A stretch of 64,000 nucleotides of DNA from assembly GCA_934270475.1 (NCBI GenBank), contig CAKQPS010000001.1:349053-413052 (forward strand). Reading direction: 5' to 3'. The notes under the pieces are model-generated. The model made no database searches and was not told the DNA's origin. It was given only the letters and a program-made list of their open reading frames with translations. Positions 34,488 to 42,814 of the stretch are shown here, piece after piece (position 1 is the first letter of the stretch; each line of letters opens with the position of its first letter). This stretch comes from an uncultured Alphaproteobacteria bacterium (GTDB lineage: Bacteria; Pseudomonadota; Alphaproteobacteria; RF32; CAG-239). The position numbers and the translations under genes are program-made.

Positions 34488-35902
34488 AAGAAAAAACATT
34501 AAGCCGCGTGCTATGGGTATTTATAGCCATAAATGTTATATATTTGTTTGCGTCTATTTTTATCAGCCGCCGTGCTGTCGGCGATGATTTGGAGCACATT
34601 CACGCTTCTTGGCTGGTTTGGCAGGGCTTAATTCCTTATACAGATTTTTTTGAACATCATCACCCTTTGATGTGGTATCTTTTTGCGCCGTTAACCGGAC
34701 TTTTTAGCGGTAATGTTTTAGTATTTTTAGTTATTCGCTGTATTATGGCGTTGGTTTCGCTGGCTGTGCTTTATGTGGTTTATCGTTTAGTAAAAGATTT
34801 TTGGGGCAATAAAATTTCTGCATTGATAGCCGTTAATCTGTTTTGTTTCAGCAATATTGCGCTTGACGCTATGGTGCAATTTAAGCCGGATACTTTTATG
34901 CATTTGTTCTTTTTTGTTGGATTGTATTTGTTTTTTGCGTTTTGGAAAAGCAACAAACAAAAGTATTTGAATTTGGCATTTTTGAGCTGGGGCGTAGGTT
35001 TTTTGTTTTTGCAAACTATTATCTTTTTGCTTTTCCCGCTCGGCTTATGCGGAATTTATCTGCTGGTTAAAAAACAAATCGGCTGGAAAAATATTTTAAA
35101 GGCGCTGCCTTTGGGGATGGTGTCGCTGGCGCTGTTTGGCGTATATTTGCTGATTTGCGGCAATGCACAGCGCTATTTTGAAACAAACTGGCTGCTTAAT
35201 TCGCATATTTTAGAAGATATATGGGATACGCGTATAAAGGATTTCAGCGATTTGTACGGAATACTTTGCTTTGGCGTTGCTTCGGCTATTTATTTGCTGA
35301 TGAACAAGCCGAATAAGTATGTGCTTTGCCTGCTGGTGATGTATGTTGTGGAGCTGCTGCTGCGCACTACCTACATTTCTATTTGGATGTACTACTTTAA
35401 GATTTTGATTCTGTATAATGCCGTGCTGATAGCATTGGTTTGCGCCAAGTTTTATGAAGTGAAAAAATGGACAGCGTGGATTATTATGCTGTTTATGCTG
35501 CTGGGATGCGGAAAATTTTGGCTGTTTGAAGGGATTGAGCCTGATGAAATTGATACATTTTCCGTACTCGGAATTGTAACGCATATTTCTCAAAACACTA
35601 CTTCAGATGATGTGGTTTTGGGTATTTCCGGTATTCCGTTTGGTGTTTTCAATAAAGACGCGCACTATTATTGGTTTTCATGGAGTTATATGGGACGGCT
35701 GGACGAAAAATATTTTCACTATGCCGAACCTTTTGATATAAACAAAATCATAATCAAAACAAAACCGAAATATGTGTATTATGAGGAATTTAAAAAGAAG
35801 AAAAAAGAGAATCGTCCGAAATATGCCATTATGCCGCAGATTTTATTCTCTATGTATCGTCAGGAAGTATATGACACTTTGTTTAGACGCCGCGATGAAT
35901 AG
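34484..35902 (+). CDS. Multipass membrane protein, GT-C glycosyltransferase-like
   Basis: A 472-residue integral membrane protein with about ten hydrophobic segments. After the first segment it carries DDLEHIHASWL in the first outer loop, followed by PYTDFFEHHHPLMWY. An acidic motif there, plus FxHHPL-like text, is the pattern of GT-C (PMT/ArnT-like, GT39/GT83) glycosyltransferases that use polyprenyl-phosphate sugars. Acceptor and sugar are unknown. The start overlaps the lnt stop (ATGA), so it is the last gene of the miaB operon. A weak inverted repeat lies after the stop. Confidence 0.72.
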   Translation: MKEKTLSRVLWVFIAINVIYLFASIFISRRAVGDDLEHIHASWLVWQGLIPYTDFFEHHHPLMWYLFAPLTGLFSGNVLVFLVIRCIMALVSLAVLYVVYRLVKDFWGNKISALIAVNLFCFSNIALDAMVQFKPDTFMHLFFFVGLYLFFAFWKSNKQKYLNLAFLSWGVGFLFLQTIIFLLFPLGLCGIYLLVKKQIGWKNILKALPLGMVSLALFGVYLLICGNAQRYFETNWLLNSHILEDIWDTRIKDFSDLYGILCFGVASAIYLLMNKPNKYVLCLLVMYVVELLLRTTYISIWMYYFKILILYNAVLIALVCAKFYEVKKWTAWIIMLFMLLGCGKFWLFEGIEPDEIDTFSVLGIVTHISQNTTSDDVVLGISGIPFGVFNKDAHYYWFSWSYMGRLDEKYFHYAEPFDINKIIIKTKPKYVYYEEFKKKKKENRPKYAIMPQILFSMYRQEVYDTLFRRRDE

Positions 35903-35911
35903 ATTTTTTAT

Positions 35912-35960
35912 AACTTTGGTATGTATAGACTTTGGATTAAGACAAAGTTAATCTTTATTT
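35912..35960 (+). terminator. Possible weak terminator between the lnt and atp units
   Basis: AACTTTG (35912-35918) and CAAAGTT (35943-35949) can pair around a 24-base loop, followed by a T-rich stretch. The stem is short and the loop long. No clear promoter for atpD can be picked out in 35950-36030. Confidence 0.35.
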
Positions 35961-36032
35961 TGCTATTTTGAAAAGATGAAATGCCTGTAAAAACGATTAT
36001 CTTTAATCGGAAGGCAAAATAAGGATGAAAAA

Positions 36033-37454
36033 ATGGCAAAAAAGAAAAATACCGGTTTTGTGACGGCGGTTAACGGCAGTGTGATTGAAGCGGAGTTTCC
36101 TAAACAGCTTCCGGCTATTTATAATGAATTGAAAATAGGTTCGCTGACAGCGGAAGTGCAGGGTTATATTGATGAAAAAACCGTGCGCGCTTTGGCTATG
36201 GGCTCAACTAAGGGAGTTGCCCGCCAAACCGAAATTGTGGACGAGGAACATCAAATAGAAGTGCCGGTCGGCGACAAGGTTTTGGGGCGTATGTTTAATA
36301 TTTTCGGACAGCCGATTGATAACGGAGAGCCGCTGCAGGCAGAAGCTAAACAGCCAATTCACGCCGAGCCGATTCCTTTGGAAAACCGGCAGACCAGTTC
36401 GGAAATTTTTATTTCCGGTATTAAAGCCATAGATTTGCTGGCGCCGATGGAGCGCGGCGGCAAAGCCGGATTGTTCGGCGGCGCCGGTGTGGGTAAAACC
36501 GTGCTTATTACCGAACTGATTAACAATATGGTCGGGCGCTATGAGGGCGCAAGTATTTTTTGCGGCGTGGGCGAACGTTCCCGCGAAGGAGAACAGCTGT
36601 ATCGTGAAATGAAAGACGCCGGAGTGCTGCCGAAAACCGTGATGGTATTCGGACAGATGAACGAGGCTCCGGGGGTGCGTTTCCGCGTGCCTTTAACCGG
36701 TTTGACCATGGCAGAATATTTCCGCGATAAAGAAAAGAAAGATGTTTTATTGCTGATTGATAATATTTTCCGTTTTGTGCAGGCGGGTTCGGAAGTTTCG
36801 GTGCTGCTGGGACAAATTCCGTCACGCGTGGGCTATCAGCCGTCTTTGGGAACGGATATTGCGGCGCTGGAAGAACGTATTTCTTCAACTAAAGACGCGG
36901 CAATCACTTCTATTCAGGCGGTTTATGTGCCGGCTGATGATTTTACCGACCCTTCGGCGGTGCATACGTTTGCGCATTTGTCTTCAAGCATTGTGCTTTC
37001 CCGCAGCCGCGCGGCGCAGGGTTTATATCCGGCAGTTGACCCGCTGGCTTCATCTTCGAATATGCTGACTCCGCTGATTGTGGGCGAGCGCCACTATAAA
37101 GTTGCGGTGGCAGTGCGCAAGTGTTTGGCGGAATATGAAGAGCTAAAAGATATTATCGCAATGCTGGGATTTGATGAGCTGCCGGAACATGACCAACAAA
37201 CTGTTCTGACTGCGCGTAAATTGGAGCGTTTTTTGACGCAGCCGTTTTATACTACCTATCAATTTACCGGTATGGAGGGGCGTTCGGTGGATTTGCAAAA
37301 GACCATAGAAGGCTGTGAGCGTATCCTTTCGGGCGAGTTTAACTATCTTTCGGAAAATGACTTTTTTATGGTTGGCGATATTGATGAAGTTGTTGCCAAG
37401 ACAAAAGATAAAAAAGAAGCTTATGAAAAAGCCATGGCAGAGGAGAATGCCTGA
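36033..37454 (+). CDS. atpD: N-type ATPase subunit beta
   Basis: The catalytic F1 subunit of an N-ATPase, 473 residues. Walker A is GLFGGAGVGKTVLITEL with GGAGVGKT at 149-156. The catalytic GVGERSREG (Glu in GER) and LLLIDNIFRFVQAGSEVS (Walker B) are intact, as is the tail LTARKLERFLTQPF. It lies first in the order beta-epsilon-Q-R-a-c-b-alpha-gamma, which is diagnostic of the N-ATPase operon, a second and laterally spread F-type ATPase class, and differs from the normal atpIBEFHAGDC order. The epsilon gene overlaps by one base. GGAAGGCAAAATAAGGATG precedes the start region, with AAGGA eight bases before ATG. Confidence 0.96.
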   Translation: MAKKKNTGFVTAVNGSVIEAEFPKQLPAIYNELKIGSLTAEVQGYIDEKTVRALAMGSTKGVARQTEIVDEEHQIEVPVGDKVLGRMFNIFGQPIDNGEPLQAEAKQPIHAEPIPLENRQTSSEIFISGIKAIDLLAPMERGGKAGLFGGAGVGKTVLITELINNMVGRYEGASIFCGVGERSREGEQLYREMKDAGVLPKTVMVFGQMNEAPGVRFRVPLTGLTMAEYFRDKEKKDVLLLIDNIFRFVQAGSEVSVLLGQIPSRVGYQPSLGTDIAALEERISSTKDAAITSIQAVYVPADDFTDPSAVHTFAHLSSSIVLSRSRAAQGLYPAVDPLASSSNMLTPLIVGERHYKVAVAVRKCLAEYEELKDIIAMLGFDELPEHDQQTVLTARKLERFLTQPFYTTYQFTGMEGRSVDLQKTIEGCERILSGEFNYLSENDFFMVGDIDEVVAKTKDKKEAYEKAMAEENA

Positions 37455-37849
37455 TGCAGCTGACGGTTTGTTCGCCTTTGGGGACAGTTTTGCAGACAAA
37501 AGCGCTGAAAGTCACGTTTGAAACATTGAACGGCTTTTATACGCTGATGCCGAAGCATGTTGATTTTGTGGCGGCGATGAAACCGAATATAGTGCGGTAT
37601 ACCGATGAAAATAATGCTGAAAGTTATGTGGCTTGTCACCGCGGAATTGTGGTCAAAAAAGGACAGAGCGTGACTATGAGCGTGCAAAATGCCGTAATAA
37701 GCAAATCGCTGGACACTCTTTCGCTGATTATCAGAAATGATTTTAAAGAAAATGAAGAGCGTCGCAAAGAGCTTAATTTGGCAATGGCTCGTTTGGAGCT
37801 TGGCTTGGTGCGCGGGTTTGGCAAACTCAAAGGAGATGAAAATGGCTGA
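37454..37849 (+). CDS. atpC: N-type ATPase subunit epsilon
   Basis: A 131-residue epsilon subunit. The N-terminal beta-sandwich domain is recognisable: MQLTVCSPLG then LNGFYTLMPKHVDFVAAM, the L-P-x-H-x-D motif of all epsilon subunits. A short helical C-terminal part (RRKELNLAMARLELGLVRG) follows. Epsilon couples the central stalk to the c-ring and can inhibit hydrolysis. Its gene overlaps both atpD (one base) and atpQ (eight bases). Confidence 0.92.
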   Translation: MQLTVCSPLGTVLQTKALKVTFETLNGFYTLMPKHVDFVAAMKPNIVRYTDENNAESYVACHRGIVVKKGQSVTMSVQNAVISKSLDTLSLIIRNDFKENEERRKELNLAMARLELGLVRGFGKLKGDENG

Positions 37850-38192
37850 TGATTTTGACGATACAGCGGAAAAAGAAATCTGCAACACGCTGATTAAAAA
37901 GGCTCAGCAGCTTAAAACCCGCAGACAACAGCACTGGAATGCTAATTTTGGCATGATAGCTTCGCTGGGCGGGGTAATTATTGTGCCAATTTTGCTGGGA
38001 GTTTTCTGCGGCGGCTGGTTGGATGAGCATTTTCCGGCTGATTTTTCTTGGCGTTTGAGTTTGTTGTTTTTAGGCTTTGTTTGGGGTTTGGTCAACGCTT
38101 GTTATTGGATAAAAAATGAAGAGGCGAAAATAGAAAAAAATGAACAAAGAACAGCCGAAAGCTTAAAACAAGGAGAAAAAAATGGGCGCTGA
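37842..38192 (+). CDS. atpQ: N-ATPase membrane subunit AtpQ (AtpI-like)
   Basis: A 116-residue protein with two membrane segments (about 37-58 and 67-86) and charged cytoplasmic ends. ATG 37842 is preferred because AAAGGAGATGAAA precedes it; the open frame extends upstream only inside atpC. The GVFCGGWLDEHF turn between the helices resembles the AtpI/MpA family (G-x-x-x-D). In N-ATPases AtpQ takes the AtpI place and is thought to act in ring assembly or cation supply. It overlaps atpC by eight bases and atpR by eleven. Confidence 0.88.
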   Translation: MADDFDDTAEKEICNTLIKKAQQLKTRRQQHWNANFGMIASLGGVIIVPILLGVFCGGWLDEHFPADFSWRLSLLFLGFVWGLVNACYWIKNEEAKIEKNEQRTAESLKQGEKNGR

Positions 38193-38529
38193 TTCTTATT
38201 TGTGGCAAATGTGGCGGCAAATGGCGCTGTGGCAGATGCTGGCGGCGCCGCTTTGCGGAGCGCTGGTAGGCGTGGTTTATTTTCAGAGCCTGCGCTGGAG
38301 TTTAAATCATTTAAGCGCCGTCAAGCATAAAGTACGTTTATTTGCAAGCGTGGCTTTGCTGCGTATTTTGCTGTTTTTTGGCGTGTTGGTGCTGATAGCG
38401 CAGCGCAATCCGGCTGTGGTTTTGCTGTATGTTTTAGTTTTTTTCGTTACTAAAATGATAATAATGGTACATGAAAAAGGACGGATTGTTAAATTTGACG
38501 AGGAGCAAAAAAACGATGGCTCTGTTTGA
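38182..38529 (+). CDS. atpR: N-ATPase membrane protein AtpR
   Basis: A 115-residue protein with three predicted membrane segments (about 15-35, 46-68 and 73-95). AtpR is specific to N-ATPase operons. Its conserved arginines, here in FQSLRWSLNHL and LLRILLFFG, have been proposed to interact with the c subunit carboxylates during ring assembly or to modulate ion access. The start follows CAAGGAGAAAAAA, and the gene overlaps atpQ. The atpB start falls 14 bases before its stop. Confidence 0.85.
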   Translation: MGADSYLWQMWRQMALWQMLAAPLCGALVGVVYFQSLRWSLNHLSAVKHKVRLFASVALLRILLFFGVLVLIAQRNPAVVLLYVLVFFVTKMIIMVHEKGRIVKFDEEQKNDGSV

Positions 38530-39286
38530 TTTTGATTTTTCGCGTTGGTGGGATATTCCGCTTGCCGGACGGCAAATCGGGCTGGACAGCTATGACAAAA
38601 TAATCCTGTTTAAAATCGGCGATATCGGAATAAATGTGACAATTTTTAACAGCTGGCTGGTGATTGTTTTGATAGTTTTATGCTGCCGTTTAGCCACCCG
38701 CAATCTGTCATACGAGCGTAAGGCTTCGCGGCTGCAAGTGGCGCTGGAAGCGTTGGTGCTGTGGCTGCAAAAAGAGGCAAATGAGATAAGCGGCTCTAAA
38801 ACGAATCAATATTTAGGTCTAGCCATGGGGCTGTTCTGCTTTATTTTGGTCTGCAATTTGCTGACGGTTATTCCGTGGTTCCGCGCACCGACGGCGTCTA
38901 TCAGCACCACTATGGCTTTGGCAGCGGTTGTGTTTTTGGCAATACCGTATTTTTCAGTTAAAAACGCCGGCTTAAAGGGATATTTGAAGAAATTTATCGA
39001 CCCGATACCGCTGATGCTGCCGATGAATATTTTTAGTGAGTTTTTCTCGAGCTTTGCCATGGGGCTGCGTTTGTTCGGCAATATGCTGAGCGGAGTTATG
39101 TTTGTGAGTATTTTAAGCGCTTTTATTCCGCTGATTGCTCCGCTGAGCATGCAAGGTTTGGGACTTTTAACCGGTTCAATTCAGGCATATATTTTTGCTT
39201 TGCTGGCGGTGGTTTATTCATCGAGCGTGCAGGGCGAAATTGTGCCGGAAAATAATTTATCAAATTTAGAAAAAGGAGAACAATAA
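38516..39286 (+). CDS. atpB: N-type ATPase subunit a
   Basis: The stator membrane subunit a, 256 residues from ATG 38516, chosen because GAGGAG at 38500-38505 lies at good distance; the frame stays open to 38471 inside atpR. Five or six membrane helices are visible. The essential arginine is Arg185 in FAMGLRLFGNMLSG. Gln and the GSIQAYIFALLAVVYSS helix follow, typical of the second half-channel helix. It carries ions to and from the c-ring. The stop overlaps the atpE start (TAATG). Confidence 0.95.
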   Translation: MALFDFDFSRWWDIPLAGRQIGLDSYDKIILFKIGDIGINVTIFNSWLVIVLIVLCCRLATRNLSYERKASRLQVALEALVLWLQKEANEISGSKTNQYLGLAMGLFCFILVCNLLTVIPWFRAPTASISTTMALAAVVFLAIPYFSVKNAGLKGYLKKFIDPIPLMLPMNIFSEFFSSFAMGLRLFGNMLSGVMFVSILSAFIPLIAPLSMQGLGLLTGSIQAYIFALLAVVYSSSVQGEIVPENNLSNLEKGEQ

Positions 39287-39561
39287 TGGATGCAATTTCT
39301 TTAATTGGGGCGTTTTCGGTTTTGGGTGCCTGCCTGTGTATGGGTATCGGCAGTATAGGTTCGGCTATGGGCGAAGGTCATGTGGCGGCTTCGGCGTTGC
39401 AGGCAATGGCGCAGCAGCCGGACGAGGCAAGCCGTATCCGCAGTACAATGTTTGTGGCAATTGCCATGGTGGAAACCACGGCTTTGTACGCTTTGCTGAT
39501 TGCGTTTTTGGTGCTGTATGCCAATCCGTTTTGGAATTATGCAATTGCGCAGGCTCAATAG
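39286..39561 (+). CDS. atpE: N-type ATPase subunit c with two carboxylates
   Basis: A 91-residue c subunit, two hydrophobic helices joined by the QQPDEASR loop that contacts the stalk. The ion-binding site can be read against the Na+ c subunit of Ilyobacter tartaricus: Glu63 (its Glu65), Thr64 (Ser66), Tyr68 (Tyr70) in MVETTALY, and in helix 1 Glu30 where I. tartaricus has Gln32 (GEGHVAASAL). So the site has two carboxylates. Such sites occur in N-ATPases; some bind Na+, but at least one studied N-type ring was reported to use protons, so the ion is not settled by sequence. Confidence 0.95.
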   Translation: MDAISLIGAFSVLGACLCMGIGSIGSAMGEGHVAASALQAMAQQPDEASRIRSTMFVAIAMVETTALYALLIAFLVLYANPFWNYAIAQAQ

Positions 39562-39581
39562 TTATATTTTAGGAAAAGTTG

Positions 39582-40355
39582 ATGAGTATTGATTTGTTTA
39601 CATTTTTTGCTCAGATGTTTAATCTGCTGCTGCTGTTGTATTTGCTGCGCCGCTTTTTATATTTGCCGGTGCTGAAAGCAGTTGACGAGCGGCAGAAGTT
39701 TATTGAACGCGAGCTGAAAAAAGCGGCTTCTTCACATAAAGAGGCTTTGCGCTTGGAAGCAGAATGCAAGCAGAAAATGGCGGAAATTGATGCGCAGAAA
39801 CAAAATATTTTGAGTCAAACCCGAGCGGAAGCCGCCGTTTTGGCAGAAAAATTGGCAAATGAGGCAAAAGCGCAGTTTGAAGCAGATAAAAGCCAATGGA
39901 AACAGCGTTTAGCCGGCGAACAGAAAACGTTTGAACTGGCTATGCAAAACTTGATTTTGGAACATTTCAACAAGCTAGCTGATGGTGCGCTGAAACAAAT
40001 GGCAGATGTTTCGTTGAACGATTTGATGATAGACAAGCTCAAAGAAAAAATAAGCGCTTTGCCAGTTCGTAAAAAACAAGAGTTTGCCGCTGCTTATCAA
40101 AATAAAAAACAGCTGTTTGTCCGTTCGGCGCAAAAAATTTCGGCAGAGCAAAAGCAAAAAATAAAAGATTTTCTGCGGGCGCAGTTGGAATTGCCGGAAG
40201 AAACAAAATTCAAATTTGAAGTTGATAAAAAGTTGGTTTGCGGCGTGGCTTTGCAGGCTGATGAGCAGCTGATAGACTGGAATTTAGCGGGATATATGAA
40301 CGAGTTTCAAAAGAATATGCAAAATGATGTGCAGCAGTTAATAAACAGGGGATAG
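39582..40355 (+). CDS. atpF: N-type ATPase subunit b with delta-like C-terminal part
   Basis: The peripheral stalk subunit, 257 residues from ATG 39582 (AGGAAAAG upstream; a TTG one codon earlier is rejected). One membrane helix (about 6-24) leads to a long coiled coil (about 35-130). The last 80 residues differ: ISAEQKQKIKDFL, then FEVDKKLVCGVALQADE and LIDWNLAGYMNEF. These line up with the end of F-type delta subunits (helix, then V-D-x-x-L-x-G-G-x-x-x, then D-x-S-x-x-x-x-L). The operon has no separate delta gene, so this part probably does the delta job of clamping the top of F1. Confidence 0.88.
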   Translation: MSIDLFTFFAQMFNLLLLLYLLRRFLYLPVLKAVDERQKFIERELKKAASSHKEALRLEAECKQKMAEIDAQKQNILSQTRAEAAVLAEKLANEAKAQFEADKSQWKQRLAGEQKTFELAMQNLILEHFNKLADGALKQMADVSLNDLMIDKLKEKISALPVRKKQEFAAAYQNKKQLFVRSAQKISAEQKQKIKDFLRAQLELPEETKFKFEVDKKLVCGVALQADEQLIDWNLAGYMNEFQKNMQNDVQQLINRG

Positions 40356-40358
40356 AAA

Positions 40359-41879
40359 ATGATTAAAACAGACAAGACATTTGCCGCCATAGAGCTGGGA
40401 ATTGCTCAAACCAAAGCGGAGCTGAAAACAGAAGAAGTCAGTGTTATTCATTCTATTTCTGCCGGTACGGCGATTGTGAAAGGTTTGGCTAAGGCGCAAA
40501 TGGAAGAACTGCTGGAATTTCCTAACGGCGTGTGGGGAATGGTGCAGACTTTGGCAAAAGATGCGGTCGGCGTGGTGTTTTTGGATAGTCCGGATAGTTT
40601 GAAAGCCGGCGACAGAGTGCGTCGCAGCGGACGTGTTTTGGACGTTCCGGTCGGCGAGGGATTGCTGGGCAGGGTGATAAATCCACTGGGCAAGCCTTTA
40701 GACGGCAAAGGACCGATAGCCTATAGCGAGCGTCGGGCTTTGGAAATGGAAGCCTATCCGATTATGGACAGAGCGCCAGTGCAAACTCCTTTGCAGACAG
40801 GTATTAAAGCAGTTGATGCTTTTACACCTATCGGACGCGGACAGCGCGAGCTTATTTTAGGCGATAGGCAGACCGGTAAAACAGCCATTGCCGTTGATAC
40901 GATTATAAATCAAAAGCAAACTGGTGTTATCTGCATTTATTGCGCTATTGGGCAGCGTAACTCCGCAGTGGCTTCAGTTATCGCTGATTTGGAAAAATAC
41001 GGCGTGATGAATCAAACAATCGTGGTGGTGGCTGCGGCAAATGATACGGCGGGTATGCAATATGCAGCTCCGTATGCGGCGACATCTATCGGCGAATATT
41101 TTATGGCGCAAGGCAAAGATGTGCTGGTGGTTTATGATGATTTGACTAATCACGCCCGTGCTTATCGTGAAATGTCGCTGCTGCTGCGCCGTCCGCCTGG
41201 ACGAGAGGCTTTCCCTGGGGATATATTCTACATTCATTCCCGCTTGTTGGAGCGTTCGACGCATCTGCGCGAGGAATTGGGCGGCGGTTCGCTGACCTCG
41301 CTGCCGATTGTATCGACGGAAGCCGGAAATATATCGGCTTATATTCCGACCAATATTATTTCTATTACCGACGGACAAATTTATTTGGCGGCTAATTTGT
41401 ATCAAAAAGGCATTATGCCGGCGATAGATACCGGACGTTCGGTTTCCCGCGTGGGCGGCGACGCTCAGCTGCCGGCGTATAAGACTTTGATTGGTCCGCT
41501 GAAACTGTTTTATTCGCAGTTTGAAGAATTGGAATCGTTTACTAAATTCGGCACCCAGCTGGATAAGGAAACTAAAAAGCGCATCAACCGCGGGTGGGCT
41601 ATTCGTGCTGTGCTGGAGCAAAGCCGCTTTGAGCCGTTGACAGCGCCTGAGCAGATTGCCGTGTTTATGGCGACTAACGCCGGTTTGTTTGATGGTTTGT
41701 CAACTGAAGACAATAAGAAAGCGCAGAAAGCCGTGCGCGAGGTTTTGCAAACGCAATTTTCAACAGAAGTAGCCGATATTTTAGCTCGTAAGAAACTATC
41801 GGCTGAAACACAGGAAAAAATGCTTTCGGCTTTTAAATCAGCCTTGCAGTATGAGGGGATAAAGTCTGATGACGATTGA
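40359..41879 (+). CDS. atpA: N-type ATPase subunit alpha
   Basis: The non-catalytic nucleotide-binding F1 subunit, 506 residues. Walker A is ILGDRQTGKTAIAVDTI with GDRQTGKT at 168-175. VLVVYDDLTNHARAYREMSLLL in pieces and the alpha-specific RPPGREAFPGDIFYIHSRLLER region confirm it, as does TGRSVSRVGGDAQLPA. The start lies three bases after the atpF stop with AGGGGATAGAAA upstream, and the stop overlaps the atpG start by eleven bases. Confidence 0.96.
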   Translation: MIKTDKTFAAIELGIAQTKAELKTEEVSVIHSISAGTAIVKGLAKAQMEELLEFPNGVWGMVQTLAKDAVGVVFLDSPDSLKAGDRVRRSGRVLDVPVGEGLLGRVINPLGKPLDGKGPIAYSERRALEMEAYPIMDRAPVQTPLQTGIKAVDAFTPIGRGQRELILGDRQTGKTAIAVDTIINQKQTGVICIYCAIGQRNSAVASVIADLEKYGVMNQTIVVVAAANDTAGMQYAAPYAATSIGEYFMAQGKDVLVVYDDLTNHARAYREMSLLLRRPPGREAFPGDIFYIHSRLLERSTHLREELGGGSLTSLPIVSTEAGNISAYIPTNIISITDGQIYLAANLYQKGIMPAIDTGRSVSRVGGDAQLPAYKTLIGPLKLFYSQFEELESFTKFGTQLDKETKKRINRGWAIRAVLEQSRFEPLTAPEQIAVFMATNAGLFDGLSTEDNKKAQKAVREVLQTQFSTEVADILARKKLSAETQEKMLSAFKSALQYEGIKSDDD

Positions 41880-42741
41880 AGCGTTGAAAAAGCGGATTAA
41901 GGTTACGGAGAATTTGCGGGAGATAGTCGGCACAATGAAAGCGCTGTCTTCAGTCAGTATTTTGCAGTATGAACAAGCAAATACGGCGCTGGCGCAATAT
42001 CGCCGCAATCTGCAGGACGCTTTTCAGGCTTTGATTAAACAAGGCGGGCTGCCAAACAGTGATGTTAAAGCTGAACACGGCAAACAGCTGGTAATTTTAA
42101 TCGGCACCGATAACGGTATGGTCGGTAAGTTTAACAAAGAGATTTTGGATAAAGCAAAGGCTGATTTAAAAAAACAAGGTGTTTCGCTTAAAAATACGCT
42201 GTTTTTGACTATCGGCAAAAGAATCGGCGGTTTGGCGGCGCAAAGCAACTTAAAACTTTATGCCAAGTACGCTGTTGCAAATTCGGTGAAAATGGTGAAT
42301 ACCATAGCCGAAACCGTGATAATGAAAATTGATGAGGCAACGCGCAGGGAACAGATTACAAATGTTTGCGTTTGGTATCATAAGCGTAATAAAAACGAAT
42401 CAGTTAGTGTGCAGAAACAACAGATTATTCCGTTTGATTTTGCCGCTTATCAAAAGCTGAAAAATAAGCCGTGGGGTACAAATAATCTTCCGTTGATACC
42501 GATTGAACGCAAGCAGATGTTTGCTGCCCTGCTAAATGAATATTTAACCATTGCTTTGGCAAGTCAGCTTAATTATTCGCTGGCGGCGGAGCATTATACG
42601 CGTATGACCAATATGCAAAACGCTGAAAAAAATATTGATGAAAGCTTGGAACAGATGAATTTGGAATATCAGCAGGAGCGGCAGGAAAATATTACCGATG
42701 AGCTGATAGATGTTATTTCCGGCGCTGAAGCGGTTAAATAG
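41869..42741 (+). CDS. atpG: N-type ATPase subunit gamma
   Basis: The rotor shaft, 290 residues. The N-terminal helix IEALKKRIKVTENLREIVGTMKALS matches the family's first helix in segments (KRI...N...I..TMK..S). The C-terminal helix ASQLNYSLAAEHYTRMTNMQNAEKN likewise matches the usual E-x-x-A-R-M-x-A-M-x-x-A segment. The middle Rossmann-like domain is divergent, as is usual for N-ATPase gamma subunits. It overlaps atpA by eleven bases and is the last gene of the operon. Confidence 0.92.
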   Translation: MTIEALKKRIKVTENLREIVGTMKALSSVSILQYEQANTALAQYRRNLQDAFQALIKQGGLPNSDVKAEHGKQLVILIGTDNGMVGKFNKEILDKAKADLKKQGVSLKNTLFLTIGKRIGGLAAQSNLKLYAKYAVANSVKMVNTIAETVIMKIDEATRREQITNVCVWYHKRNKNESVSVQKQQIIPFDFAAYQKLKNKPWGTNNLPLIPIERKQMFAALLNEYLTIALASQLNYSLAAEHYTRMTNMQNAEKNIDESLEQMNLEYQQERQENITDELIDVISGAEAVK

Positions 42742-42779
42742 AATAATATCAAAGGGCGGAGAAAATAAGTTGAAAACGT

Positions 42780-42808
42780 TTGAAATCTTCGCCTCATCAT
42801 ACTATACT
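42780..42808 (+). promoter_or_regulatory. Promoter of the structured RNA downstream of atpG
   Basis: TTGAAA (42780-42785), 17 bases, TATACT (42803-42808), close to consensus and outside any gene. Transcription would begin near 42815. Confidence 0.65.
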
Positions 42809-42814
42809 ATTTTA

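Noticed and set aside
40974..41621. Minus-strand open frame of 215 codons inside atpA
   Set aside because: It is antisense to a highly conserved ATPase subunit; its composition (many His, Arg, Gln) is typical of a shadow frame.
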